20,466 bases of DNA from a virus, in IMG/VR virus record IMGVR_UViG_3300034107_000171, positions 1 to 20,466 of that record. One strand, written 5' to 3'. The notes below the pieces were generated by a model that worked only from the letters and a program-made list of their open reading frames with translations, was not told the DNA's origin and ran no database searches. Below, one piece after another: positions 1 through 5,900 of the stretch. The translations under genes and the position numbers were made by a program. The stretch's first letter is position 1. Each line of letters opens with the position of its first letter.

Positions 1-609
1 TGAGTACCACTCATAGACCTTATCGTAGACTTCGGGGTTAGTGGCTGCTATCGCCGCCTCTTGTTCCGAGTGAGGATCATCAATAATGAGCAGATCAGCT
101 CCTTTACCTGTAACAGTACCGCCAACACCAATAGCAAAGTAATCGCCATTGGCATTAGTACCCCAACGGCCAGCAGCCTTACTATCAGACTTAAGAGCGA
201 CATCTGGGAAAATCTTTGAGTACGCTTCGCTACCAACTAGGTTCCTCACTTTCCTACCAAAACCGACCGCAAGTTCTGCGGTGTTAGAACATTGAATAAT
301 CTTCTTAGACGGAAACTTTCCTAAGAACCATGCGGGAAGCATATAGGATGCAAACTCGCTTTTCGTATGACGGGGAGGCATATTAATGATGAGTCTTTTT
401 AATTTACCATCCGCTATATCTTGAAACTTCTTAGCCATTATCTTATGATGGGGGCCGTTTACAAAGCCGGGCCACATTTGGTGGACAAACTCCATAAAGT
501 CGGTTTGGGCTTTTTCCCTACCTAGGGAGTCTACATAATCCTTCGCCATCAGCATTAACGCAGATTGCTCTTCTGGGGGTAAACCCTTAATGATCTCTTC
601 GATGTTCAT
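1..609 (-). CDS. terL: Terminase large subunit (N-terminal part, cut by window edge)
   Basis: This is the motor that cuts and pumps phage DNA into the prohead. The first 203 residues are present and the gene runs off the left edge. I read an ATPase core: a Walker A-like segment NMPPRHTKSE near residue 75 and a Walker B segment LLIIDDPHSE near residue 180, in the usual order and spacing for terminase ATPases. The start ATG at 609 overlaps the stop of the LexA-like gene (ATGA, 606-609), so translation is probably coupled. The small terminase lies just upstream on the same strand. The C-terminal nuclease domain is outside the window. The assignment rests on motifs and context. Confidence 0.93.
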   Translation of the reverse strand, partial: MNIEEIIKGLPPEEQSALMLMAKDYVDSLGREKAQTDFMEFVHQMWPGFVNGPHHKIMAKKFQDIADGKLKRLIINMPPRHTKSEFASYMLPAWFLGKFPSKKIIQCSNTAELAVGFGRKVRNLVGSEAYSKIFPDVALKSDSKAAGRWGTNANGDYFAIGVGGTVTGKGADLLIIDDPHSEQEAAIAATNPEVYDKVYEWYS

Positions 610-836
610 TCGATCACTAACTTATGGACACGAATATAGGACGGACGGATACTTCTCGCCCGATTTGGTAATCTCTTACAGTGACCCAGATCACAGAGTT
701 GTTTCATGATTCTATGAGTATGTCCTCTACCCTTAAATTTGGTCTGTTGCATTACATCATCTATAGAGGGCGCATAGCCGAACTTCTTCCACCATTCGTC
801 AATCATCTCGTATACGATCGCCTGGCGCTCAGTCAT
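606..836 (-). CDS. LexA-like winged-helix DNA-binding protein without peptidase domain
   Basis: This 76-residue protein aligns along its length with the N-terminal DNA-binding domain of LexA: it opens MTERQAIVYEMIDEWWKKFG, followed by APSIDDV (LexA: PPTRAEI), a recognition-helix region near residues 35-48, and a wing ending RARSIRP (LexA: ASRGIRLL). The Ser/Lys autoprotease and dimerisation domain is absent, so it cannot be inactivated by RecA-stimulated self-cleavage as LexA is. The start has AGGA about 6 nt upstream. It sits between terS and terL with a 4-nt overlap into terL. It could repress its own operon through the box at 1704-1723 or compete with host LexA; both are inference. Confidence 0.8.
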   Translation of the reverse strand: MTERQAIVYEMIDEWWKKFGYAPSIDDVMQQTKFKGRGHTHRIMKQLCDLGHCKRLPNRARSIRPSYIRVHKLVIE

Positions 837-867
837 TGCGTTCCTGTTTCAAAATATATACCCCCCA

Positions 868-894
868 CCCCTAAGTGTTTGATTTCATTAGGGG
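868..894 (-). other. Stem-loop at the terS 3' end
   Basis: TTAGGGG and CCCCTAA form a 7-bp inverted repeat with a 13-nt loop, overlapping the last codons of terS. On the minus strand it is followed by a G-rich run and then TATATATTTT before the LexA-like gene. It could attenuate transcription or mark an RNA-processing point between terS and the downstream genes. The U-tract is not clean, so I do not call it a terminator. Confidence 0.3.
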
Positions 895-1650
895 GGTGTC
901 TTCTGTATCTGGTAAATTTACCAGATGGCTCTCGTTTTCGAGGGGTACCCCTATTTTGTTTGGTGATCGTGTGTCTGGATTACTATGTGTATTACCGACG
1001 GTCATAACATCCACGAGGCCGACTGGGGCGGCGGTGGGGTCGGAATACTCAGAAAGAGCGATGGGGTCGGGCTTACCGCTTTTAATGATAGCCAATAGCT
1101 CGTCCGAGTCGTCTAGCTCATCGACTGTTCTAATGTTATCGCTCATGACTTGCTTGAGCTTAGCCATTAGCTCAGCCTTGGCACTCTCAGAGTCCTTGAT
1201 GATTGTCTTCTCGATCTTGCGTTCGGTGAACACCTGTAATTCTGACACCGACCCCAGCTTGCTTAAGGCTTGTATTCTTGCATTAGGTGGACTCTCAGGG
1301 TCAAGAGCCTCCTTGGTAAGCTGAGAAACCACGAGGGAACGGAGTTCAGCGATCTTTTGAGCGTTCTCTTGATAATCCAGATAGTTTTTAGCCCTCTCTA
1401 GCGCCTCCACCTCAGCGATGATTCGGGGGTCATTTGACAATCTACTAGCATCATCTGACATTGTCTTTCTCTTTCCTGTGTATTTATAAGCTTTAGCCAT
1501 CGCCTCTGTCTTCGTCAGTCCGTTGACCAATCCTTTACAAAATTGCTTTTGCTTATAGGTTAAGTTCCTTTTATTGCTTAATATCCTATGGGCTGGAATG
1601 TTATCTAGCTCCTCGCTTATCTGTCTTCTCGTTAGTCTTTGAGGTTTCAT
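871..1650 (-). CDS. terS: Terminase small subunit
   Basis: This is the DNA-recognition subunit of the packaging terminase, 259 residues. The N-terminal part has the helix-turn-helix signature typical of small terminases: LTYKQKQFCKGLVNGLTKTE near residues 29-48, then AMAKAYKYTGKRKTMSDDAS, followed by a helical oligomerisation region (about 85-175) that includes ARIQALSKLG. The last ~80 residues are Ser/Asp/Pro-rich and probably disordered. It is the first gene of a minus-strand terS - LexA-like - terL operon. The ATG at 1650 lies about 24 nt after the predicted transcript start and has no clear Shine-Dalgarno. A perfect 20-bp palindrome lies inside its 3' end (907-926). Confidence 0.85.
   Translation of the reverse strand: MKPQRLTRRQISEELDNIPAHRILSNKRNLTYKQKQFCKGLVNGLTKTEAMAKAYKYTGKRKTMSDDASRLSNDPRIIAEVEALERAKNYLDYQENAQKIAELRSLVVSQLTKEALDPESPPNARIQALSKLGSVSELQVFTERKIEKTIIKDSESAKAELMAKLKQVMSDNIRTVDELDDSDELLAIIKSGKPDPIALSEYSDPTAAPVGLVDVMTVGNTHSNPDTRSPNKIGVPLENESHLVNLPDTEDTPLMKSNT
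907..926. repeat. Perfect 20-bp palindrome, copy 1
   Basis: ATCTGGTAAATTTACCAGAT is a perfect dyad inside the 3' end of terS. The 18-mer TGGTAAATTTACCAGATG (910-927) recurs at 11942-11959, where it overlaps the -35 region of a promoter. A 14-bp perfect core shared at two distant places suggests a protein-binding site. The binder is unknown; candidates encoded here are the LexA-like, ParB-like and HTH/sigma proteins. Confidence 0.6.
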
Positions 1651-1680
1651 TCAATAGGGTATTTATTTGGTATTGGAAGA

Positions 1681-1689
1681 ACTATAGCA
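1681..1689 (-). promoter_or_regulatory. Extended -10 promoter of the terS operon
   Basis: Read on the minus strand this is TGC followed by TATAGT, an extended -10 element, 31 nt upstream of the terS ATG. The hexamer 17 bp upstream (1704-1709) reads ACAGTA, a poor -35, which suits an extended -10 promoter and coincides with one end of the LexA-type box. The same TATAGT hexamer is used at two other predicted promoters in this window. Confidence 0.55.
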
Positions 1690-1703
1690 CAGAATCCTGG
1701 CTT

Positions 1704-1723
1704 TACTGTATATCCATCCAGTA
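1704..1723. promoter_or_regulatory. LexA-type box over the terS -35 position
   Basis: TACTGTATATCCATCCAGTA has the CTG-N10-CAG core of E. coli LexA boxes and matches the 20-bp consensus TACTGT(AT)4ACAGTA at 17 positions by my count. It covers the -35 position of the terS promoter, where binding would block RNA polymerase. The operon encodes a LexA-like DNA-binding protein, so autoregulation or host SOS control is plausible. Confidence 0.6.
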
Positions 1724-1932
1724 GTTTATGCGAACGAGAAGGCAATGCTTTATTTTTCAATGGGAACTGGTAAGCGAGTAAGTCTCCTATCCTCTCTCTA
1801 TTCTTTATGTCTTTCCCTCTATGCGTACTTAAGCCATCCCTAAGAACTGAGCGGGCTTTTATGTTTTAAGGTGCAAAGCTGCAGAGCGGCCCCAAACAAA
1901 AAACAACAATAACCCTTTGACTTAGTCGGGAA

Positions 1933-1962
1933 TTGCGCTTGACTTTGGTTTGGGTGTATATT
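1933..1962 (+). promoter_or_regulatory. Possible promoter of the micro-gene operon
   Basis: TTGCGC (1933-1938) and TATATT (1957-1962) are 18 bp apart, about 45 nt upstream of the first micro-gene. A better -35 (TTGACT, 1939-1944) lacks a well-placed -10. Some promoter is expected here because the operon starts at 2007, but the exact elements are uncertain. Confidence 0.35.
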
Positions 1963-2006
1963 CTCAATATGTAGTTTTTTTCAATGTATTGATAAGAGGA
2001 GAAGTT

Positions 2007-2246
2007 ATGAAAAGATACAAGTTTGAATGTCCTGACGATGTTCGGGATTTCTTGGAAGAGTTGGTCGATGATGGCTTGACCTTTCACCTTGACGATGACC
2101 CCGAAGATATTTTCGAGGGTGAGATTGCTTACTTGCTTAAGTTAAACATGATCGACTTGTGGAAGTATTGCGACCCTTGGCAAGTCATGGAGTATTACCC
2201 CGAAACAGAAAAGAAGTATATGGATAGAGATGAGGAGGCAGTATGA
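2007..2246 (+). CDS. Small acidic hypothetical protein, first gene of the micro-gene operon
   Basis: This 79-residue protein is unrecognised. It is strongly acidic (DDVRDFLEELVDDG, LDDDPEDIFEGE) and looks soluble and mostly helical. The start is set at 2007 because AAGAGGAGAAG sits just upstream; the same ribosome-binding string precedes the genes at 12817 and 19138. In-frame codons back to about 1950 overlap the promoter area and are probably untranslated. It ends in ATGA overlapping the next gene. Its charge would suit a DNA mimic or a host-protein inhibitor, but nothing in the sequence proves that. Confidence 0.75.
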   Translation: MKRYKFECPDDVRDFLEELVDDGLTFHLDDDPEDIFEGEIAYLLKLNMIDLWKYCDPWQVMEYYPETEKKYMDRDEEAV

Positions 2247-2446
2247 GATTCAGCAAAAGAACCATGATGGCTCACATAGTCAGAAGACTAGCCAAATTAG
2301 AAACAGAGTGGGGTTTCGACCCTAACAATGGCTATGCACAAGTCAAGGATTCGGACTTTCATCGTGTCATGGCTTATGGTGAATATGAGGCTTTAAACAA
2401 GATGTGGGATGCAATCGAATATAACCTTATCAAGGAGGAAGTATGA
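2243..2446 (+). CDS. Small hypothetical protein
   Basis: This 67-residue protein is unrecognised and likely helical (IVRRLAKLETEWGF early, YEALNKMWDAIEYNL late). It overlaps both neighbours by ATGA. Its last three codons, GAG GAA GTA before TGA, double as the Shine-Dalgarno of the next gene, so it ends in EEV. Confidence 0.7.
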   Translation: MRFSKRTMMAHIVRRLAKLETEWGFDPNNGYAQVKDSDFHRVMAYGEYEALNKMWDAIEYNLIKEEV

Positions 2447-2781
2447 ATTTCTCAGTAGACACCCCAACAATTGCTATGAAAAGCACAAACCGCAAATGGG
2501 TCATTTTGATGCCTGATGGCACGAAGTATAAGCAACCATCTAATCCAAAATATGACCTTGAGTTTGATCAATTTGAACTTGCGAATTACTTCGTATGCAA
2601 CATGGACACAAAGAAAAAACACAAGGTCAGAATCACGATGGAGATTGATTTAGAAGTATCCACAGACTACCTTGCAAAACTTGCCAATAATTTAAGCATG
2701 GAAGTAGTTAGAAACTGTTTTAAAAATCACAATCGCACCATTAACTCTGAATCAATGACCATTATTAGGGAGGAAGTATGA
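2443..2781 (+). CDS. Small hypothetical protein, C-terminal half like its neighbour
   Basis: This 112-residue protein is unrecognised. The N-terminal half (about 1-60) contains the strand-like KWVILMPDGTKYKQPS. The C-terminal half starts KVRITMEIDLEV and continues to LANNLSMEVV, resembling the beginning of the next gene product (MKFTMTVDIDL ... NNLSLEDV). This suggests a duplicated module or a fusion. It is coupled on both sides by ATGA and ends REEV for the same Shine-Dalgarno reason as its neighbours. Confidence 0.7.
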   Translation: MNFSVDTPTIAMKSTNRKWVILMPDGTKYKQPSNPKYDLEFDQFELANYFVCNMDTKKKHKVRITMEIDLEVSTDYLAKLANNLSMEVVRNCFKNHNRTINSESMTIIREEV

Positions 2782-2975
2782 AATTCACAATGACAGTAGA
2801 CATTGATTTAGTCGCTATTGCTGATGCTATGAGGGATAACAATCTCTCATTAGAGGATGTTAAGCATAGGATTGGGAACAACCTTTACATGGGCTTATCT
2901 TGCATTGATGCAATGCTTAATCGTGATCTTGGCATTGAAATTACAGAATCATTTGTACATAAGGAGCAAGCATGA
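2778..2975 (+). CDS. Small hypothetical protein, paralogue of the preceding C-terminal half
   Basis: This 65-residue protein is unrecognised. The pattern FTMTVDIDL, then about 12 residues, then NNLSLEDVKHRIGNN parallels the C-terminal half of the previous gene product. The likely fold is a short strand followed by two helices. The start has GGAGGAAGT immediately upstream and overlaps the previous stop. Confidence 0.7.
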   Translation: MKFTMTVDIDLVAIADAMRDNNLSLEDVKHRIGNNLYMGLSCIDAMLNRDLGIEITESFVHKEQA

Positions 2976-3259
2976 ACAAATACGAAAGAGATCAAATGGA
3001 AAAATTTAACGGATGGCACAACTACGCCACATGGAGGATCAATCTTGAGGTGTTTGATGGTTTGACCCTAAGAGACATTGACACAGTTGAAACTAACCCT
3101 CATGAAGTTTCAAAAATCCTCAAAGATTATGTAGAAATGGGCATAGGCGATGAGTGTAAATATGGCTCTTTATCTTATGGCTATGCAATGGCTTTTGTTT
3201 CAGAGGTCAACTTTTACGAGATTGCTCAACACTTATTAGAACAAACGGAGGAAGTATGA
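2972..3259 (+). CDS. Conserved small phage protein with WHNYATWRINLE motif
   Basis: This 95-residue protein carries FNGWHNYATWRINLEVFDG near residues 13-31. An NGWxNYATWxxxLE signature is, from memory, common in small uncharacterised phage proteins (a DUF7249-like family; the name is not verified). The remainder is acidic and helical. Function is unknown. Both ends couple to neighbours by ATGA, and the protein ends TEEV because those codons form the next ribosome-binding site. Confidence 0.75.
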   Translation: MNKYERDQMEKFNGWHNYATWRINLEVFDGLTLRDIDTVETNPHEVSKILKDYVEMGIGDECKYGSLSYGYAMAFVSEVNFYEIAQHLLEQTEEV

Positions 3260-3456
3260 AAACATTCGAATGCTTTTGGGGTGATGGATATCGGGGTGAT
3301 GATGGAAAGTCAATCCTTGCTTATAACAATACGGACTTTTTTACTGTGGATAGAGGGTATTCAGAGAGTGATATTTGGGCGGTAGATTCCCTTGAGCGTG
3401 GTGAATATGCCGAATTTAAAGAGAGCGGTGATCATTGGGTAAGGAGAATCTCATAA
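3256..3456 (+). CDS. Small hypothetical protein
   Basis: This 66-residue protein is unrecognised and rich in aromatic and acidic residues (CFWGDGYRGDDG near the start, DHWVRRIS at the end). It looks like a compact beta-rich domain. The start carries GGAGGAAGT. The stop TAA shares one base with the next ATG (TAATG, 3454-3458), unlike the ATGA junctions elsewhere. Confidence 0.7.
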   Translation: MKTFECFWGDGYRGDDGKSILAYNNTDFFTVDRGYSESDIWAVDSLERGEYAEFKESGDHWVRRIS

Positions 3457-3632
3457 TGGCAAAAGTTTACAAAGTCTATGCAACTGAAAAGGTTTTTTAC
3501 GAAATCGGAGTTGTAGCCGATAGCGAGGAAGACGCAATCAAACAAGTAGAAATGGGGAATTACTCTACATGGGAAACCATTGATGGGGAAAACTTCTATA
3601 TTGAAAACGCAGTATTTGAGGAGGATTTATGA
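3456..3632 (+). CDS. Small hypothetical protein, possibly DpnD/PcfM-like
   Basis: This 58-residue protein has the layout Y-K-V-Y-A-T-E, then FYEIGVVADSEEDAIKQVEM, then an acidic tail. A strand, a strand ending in an A(D/E)SEEDAI helix and an acidic end are typical of the small DpnD/PcfM-like family, whose role is unclear. The start is set at 3456, directly after AAGGAGAATCTCATA, rather than at an upstream in-frame codon inside the previous gene. The product of 5476-5661 has a similar layout. Confidence 0.68.
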   Translation: MAKVYKVYATEKVFYEIGVVADSEEDAIKQVEMGNYSTWETIDGENFYIENAVFEEDL

Positions 3633-3853
3633 AGATTTACTACGCACACGCACATAGTCGGAGTTTTGACTTTCAAGCCATCGGCTCGACCTATAACGAG
3701 GCGATAGGCACACTCCACAAGGGACTTAAGGCACACGCAAAGACTTACAACCTTGAGCCGAAATGGTTTGAGCAATGGGCAGATATACGAGTGCAAGAGA
3801 TTAATTCGGGCGAGTGTTTAAGGGATAGAGAACCAATCAAGGAGATAGCATGA
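3629..3853 (+). CDS. Small conserved-looking phage hypothetical
   Basis: This 74-residue protein is not firmly recognised. The order SFDFQAIGSTYNEAI, LKAHAKTYNLEP, WADIRVQEI and RDREPI resembles small phage proteins I have seen annotated only as hypothetical. Predicted layout is strand, helix, strand. It is coupled by ATGA upstream and downstream, with GAGGATTT as the ribosome-binding site. Confidence 0.7.
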   Translation: MKIYYAHAHSRSFDFQAIGSTYNEAIGTLHKGLKAHAKTYNLEPKWFEQWADIRVQEINSGECLRDREPIKEIA

Positions 3854-4032
3854 AAAATTGGCACGAACTAACCAACGAGGCAGTAGAAAAGATTGCACTA
3901 GATGCCCTTACAAAGGCTTATGACTATATCTATCTGAATCTTGGGGTGGATGTATCAAACGCATTTACAGACATAGAAAAGGAGGCTTTGTTAGATGTTA
4001 TATGGGACAAGTTGTTAATCAAGCAAGTCTGA
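3850..4032 (+). CDS. Small helical hypothetical protein
   Basis: This 60-residue protein is unrecognised and mostly helical (LTNEAVEKIALDALTKAYDY, then KEALLDVIWDKLL). The ATG overlaps the previous TGA and is preceded by AAGGAGATAGC. The stop TGA shares its A with the next ATG (TGATG). Confidence 0.68.
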   Translation: MKNWHELTNEAVEKIALDALTKAYDYIYLNLGVDVSNAFTDIEKEALLDVIWDKLLIKQV

Positions 4033-4094
4033 TGATGGCTTTATTAGCCGAAATCCCGAAAGGGATAATTTGCAAACAAAAGGAGGAAGTATGA
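4032..4094 (+). CDS. Coupled 20-residue micro-ORF
   Basis: The reading frame begins in TGATG, re-using the last base of the preceding stop, and ends in ATGA, re-using the start of the next gene. It encodes MMALLAEIPKGIICKQKEEV, ending in the same EEV as three other genes of this operon because those codons form the next Shine-Dalgarno. It may be a real micro-peptide or simply a ribosome bridge that maintains coupling across an otherwise 58-nt gap. Confidence 0.45.
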   Translation: MMALLAEIPKGIICKQKEEV

Positions 4095-4285
4095 ATCATT
4101 ATTTAACTATGGATGCCAATTACAAACGAGCAAACATTTACGCAACAGATCAGGGAGCATGGTTAGTTAAATGCTTTGAGGATGGCTATCACATACCCGA
4201 ACTAGATAGCAGTTTGAGCCTAAGAGAAAATGCCCTGTTAATGGGTGAAATGTTTGTCACCGACACAAGGAAGATAAAACCATGA
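4091..4285 (+). CDS. Small hypothetical protein
   Basis: This 64-residue protein is unrecognised. It opens with a likely strand pair (ANIYATDQGAWLVKCFEDG) followed by a helix (LRENALLMGEMFV). The start at 4091 is preferred over an in-frame TTG at 4070 because GGAGGAAGT lies directly before it. The stop overlaps the next ATG. Confidence 0.68.
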   Translation: MNHYLTMDANYKRANIYATDQGAWLVKCFEDGYHIPELDSSLSLRENALLMGEMFVTDTRKIKP

Positions 4286-4437
4286 GCGAGCCATTCACAA
4301 TTGACGATTTATTTTGCTCAGTCAATGACATATACGAGCAATTTGACGGGGGATATCTACCCTTAGACGAGGCAAACGACATCCTAAAGCGGTGTTGCGA
4401 GGCTTTCATTCAATCAAACCAACCAAAAGAGGCTTAA
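4282..4437 (+). CDS. Small hypothetical protein
   Basis: This 51-residue acidic protein begins MSEPFTIDDLFCSVNDIYEQ and ends NQPKEA. It is unrecognised and likely two helices. The start codon overlaps the previous stop (ATGA, 4282-4285), with AAGGAAGATAAAACC upstream. The next gene starts 3 nt after its stop. Confidence 0.6.
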   Translation: MSEPFTIDDLFCSVNDIYEQFDGGYLPLDEANDILKRCCEAFIQSNQPKEA

Positions 4438-4439
4438 AC

Positions 4440-4730
4440 ATGGCACAGACTCGAATTTTCCGAGGAGTAGAGACAACCACCTTTCGCAACGATCAAGGAG
4501 CGTTGGTGGGCATTTATAGAGGCACAGAGGTTGCCTCACAACTGGGAGATACCATCACTCTTAAAACGGGCGGATGGAAGTCAAGAACGACCAAAGTTCG
4601 CATGAATCAATTTTCCAATACTTATTGCCATGGCTTTTTTGGGGTATATCAAAAGAATCATGAATGGTTCGTAAGCATTCACGATCAGATTCTCCCATTT
4701 TTGGGCGATACGATCACTTTCGAGTTGTAA
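4440..4730 (+). CDS. Small beta-rich hypothetical protein, last gene of the first block
   Basis: This 96-residue protein is unrecognised. It contains alternating strand-like segments (RIFRGVETTTFRNDQG, GDTITLKTGGWKSRTTK) and near its end repeats the phrase GDTITFEL, so it may be two similar beta halves. The start at 4440 is chosen because AAAAGAGG lies 9 nt upstream; an in-frame ATG at 4392 lies inside the previous gene. A hairpin terminator follows 16 nt after the stop. Confidence 0.65.
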   Translation: MAQTRIFRGVETTTFRNDQGALVGIYRGTEVASQLGDTITLKTGGWKSRTTKVRMNQFSNTYCHGFFGVYQKNHEWFVSIHDQILPFLGDTITFEL

Positions 4731-4746
4731 AACAGATGGCAGCCTG

Positions 4747-4766
4747 AAGCCCTTTTTTAAGGGTTT
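4747..4766 (+). terminator. Hairpin terminator after the first micro-gene block
   Basis: AAGCCCTT and AAGGGTTT form an 8-bp stem with one G-U pair around a TTTT loop, followed by TTTT at the 3' edge and then G-rich sequence. The U-tract is short, so termination may be partial. Confidence 0.5.
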
Positions 4767-4822
4767 TGGGGTGGCATTTGGGAAAATTTAGGCCCGATTC
4801 CGCCAGGTTTCACGCAGTACGA

Positions 4823-4831
4823 TGCTATTTT
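4823..4831 (+). promoter_or_regulatory. Weak candidate extended -10 element
   Basis: TGC TATTTT lies 27 nt upstream of the next ATG and after the terminator, where an internal promoter would be useful. No good -35 is seen. Confidence 0.25.
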
Positions 4832-4857
4832 TATTTACAAAAGGGAAAAGTAACTTT

Positions 4858-5085
4858 ATGAAAAAAAGATTACGCAGTAAGACGCTAAAACATTTGTTAG
4901 ATGTAAAAGAGTCTGTTGCCTATATCCAGGAAAGAATCCGGATGAGTAAGGGTATAGACCTAGAGATTTTAAACAAGAACTTACATTATGCTTTATTAAA
5001 AGAGGAGGAGTTATGCAAGAAAACTGGCTTTGGGGGTTTGACCAATTCATCAACGACATCACAACGACTAGAGGGGGAAGCATGA
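4858..5085 (+). CDS. Small basic hypothetical protein
   Basis: This 75-residue protein begins MKKRLRSKTLKHLLDVKESV; it is helical and basic at the N terminus and acidic at the end. It is unrecognised. The start at 4858 follows AAAAGGGAAAAG. Its last ~24 codons share DNA with a possible early start of the next gene (5013), and its stop overlaps the alternative start at 5082 (ATGA). Confidence 0.55.
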   Translation: MKKRLRSKTLKHLLDVKESVAYIQERIRMSKGIDLEILNKNLHYALLKEEELCKKTGFGGLTNSSTTSQRLEGEA

Positions 5086-5264
5086 AAGTTAAAACGCAAG
5101 GATGGGGCGATAGCATGATCGCTACAAAGTATGTGTATGAAAGAATCTATGACATCCTAGATGGCAAAGGAAGTGATATGTCTTTTGAATTATCTAGATT
5201 TTTAGATGAATGCGCCCACAATTACAAAGTAGATACTGGTAACTTAATAGGGGAGGAATCATGA
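5082..5264 (+). CDS. Small hypothetical protein with two possible starts
   Basis: From 5082 the product is 60 residues (MKVKTQGWGDSMIATKYVYE to NLIGEES) and is coupled to the previous stop by ATGA with GAGGGGG upstream. An in-frame ATG at 5013 has an equally strong site (GAGGAGGAGTT) and would add 23 residues (MQENWLWGFDQFINDITTTR and three more) while overlapping the previous gene by 73 nt. I list the shorter form because it matches the operon's junction style. Both could be made. Function is unknown. Confidence 0.6.
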   Translation: MKVKTQGWGDSMIATKYVYERIYDILDGKGSDMSFELSRFLDECAHNYKVDTGNLIGEES

Positions 5265-5479
5265 AAGAAGCACCACGCACAGTCATGTTTAATACTTTTG
5301 CTATAGAAGGCATGACTTTAAGAGATCACATAGCTTGTAAGGTATTACCAGCCGTAATGAATAAGTGGCCCAGTGCAAGCGAAATCGGGGCTGCAGAGTT
5401 AGCTTATATGCATGCTGACGCTATGCTATTAGTTCGTGATATGAATCCTGATGATTATGGAATGGAGATGGACAAATGA
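5261..5479 (+). CDS. Small phage protein of the LRDxxAxK / ADAML type, copy 1
   Basis: This 72-residue protein has MTLRDHIACKVLPAVMNKWP near residues 18-37 and LAYMHADAMLLVRD near 46-59. The same order (LRDYFAAKVMSG, then AYELADAMLAER) appears in the product of 13420-13611, so the two are paralogues. Proteins with this LRD...A..A...ADAML layout are, from memory, frequent in phages and annotated as hypothetical. It is ATGA-coupled at both ends. Confidence 0.75.
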   Translation: MKEAPRTVMFNTFAIEGMTLRDHIACKVLPAVMNKWPSASEIGAAELAYMHADAMLLVRDMNPDDYGMEMDK

Positions 5480-5661
5480 AAATGAAAGAATATTCAGTAA
5501 CGATTTCTTATAGTGGTTCAAGGACTTATTCTGTAAGCGCACCCGATTATGAGGAGGCAGAGGGCATCGCTTGTGATGAGTTTGAAAACGATTGCGGGGA
5601 GATTAGGGAGGATACTACAATTGATGATGTAATCTCTGAAGAGGATGGTAATGAAGAATGA
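5476..5661 (+). CDS. Small acidic hypothetical protein, possibly DpnD/PcfM-like
   Basis: This 61-residue protein reads strand (YSVTISYSGSRTYSVSA), helix with acidic cap (PDYEEAEGIACDEFEND), then an Asp/Glu-rich tail. The layout matches the 3456-3632 product and the DpnD/PcfM-like small proteins in general shape; sequence identity is low. The ATG overlaps the previous stop. Confidence 0.65.
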   Translation: MKMKEYSVTISYSGSRTYSVSAPDYEEAEGIACDEFENDCGEIREDTTIDDVISEEDGNEE

Positions 5662-5839
5662 AAAGGAATTTTTTCAAGAACTGCTAAAGCTGGAGAAGAT
5701 CCAGCCTAGCGCACCATTGACCATCAAGGAGATAGAGTCTATCTACTTTGATGTGTCGATGCAAAAGAGCATAAGCCCGCTTGTCGACTTTGTTCGGCGG
5801 ATTGAAAACGCACATGGAATAGGAGTACACAATGACTAG
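5651..5839 (+). CDS. Small hypothetical protein
   Basis: This 62-residue protein is mainly helical (MKNEKEFFQELLKLEKIQPS first, SPLVDFVRRIENAHG last) and unrecognised. I place the start at 5651, 6 nt after GAGG; an in-frame ATG at 5645 has no room for a ribosome-binding site. It overlaps the end of the previous gene and contains the start of the next micro-ORF. Confidence 0.62.
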   Translation: MKNEKEFFQELLKLEKIQPSAPLTIKEIESIYFDVSMQKSISPLVDFVRRIENAHGIGVHND

Positions 5840-5900
5840 AGACGACCTGATTTGCGCAGTATTGTTTGGCCTTATGACCGCAGCCTTATGCCTGGCATGA
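5832..5900 (+). CDS. 22-residue single-membrane-span micro-protein
   Basis: MTRDDLICAVLFGLMTAALC plus LA is a charged start followed by one hydrophobic segment that fills the rest of the protein. The ATG is 6 nt after AGGAG and inside the previous gene's last codons; the stop forms ATGA with the next gene. Ribosome-binding site and coupling at both ends support translation. It might be a small inner-membrane regulator or lysis-related peptide; this is not established. Confidence 0.5.
   Translation: MTRDDLICAVLFGLMTAALCLA

Larger units (their letters stand above)
1651..2006. other. Divergent intergenic region, no gene seen
   Basis: These 356 nt separate the minus-strand terminase operon from the plus-strand micro-gene operon. 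I found no convincing small gene on either strand. The region holds the terS promoter with its LexA-type box (1681-1723), possible plus-strand promoter elements (1933-1962) and a weak AAGCC/GGCTT inverted repeat followed by TTTTATGTTTT around 1832-1868. The rest is unassigned. Confidence 0.6.

Noticed and set aside
875-1324. 149-codon plus-strand frame opposite terS
   Set aside because: It is antisense to a well-supported gene, Ser/Leu-rich, with no motif or ribosome-binding site.
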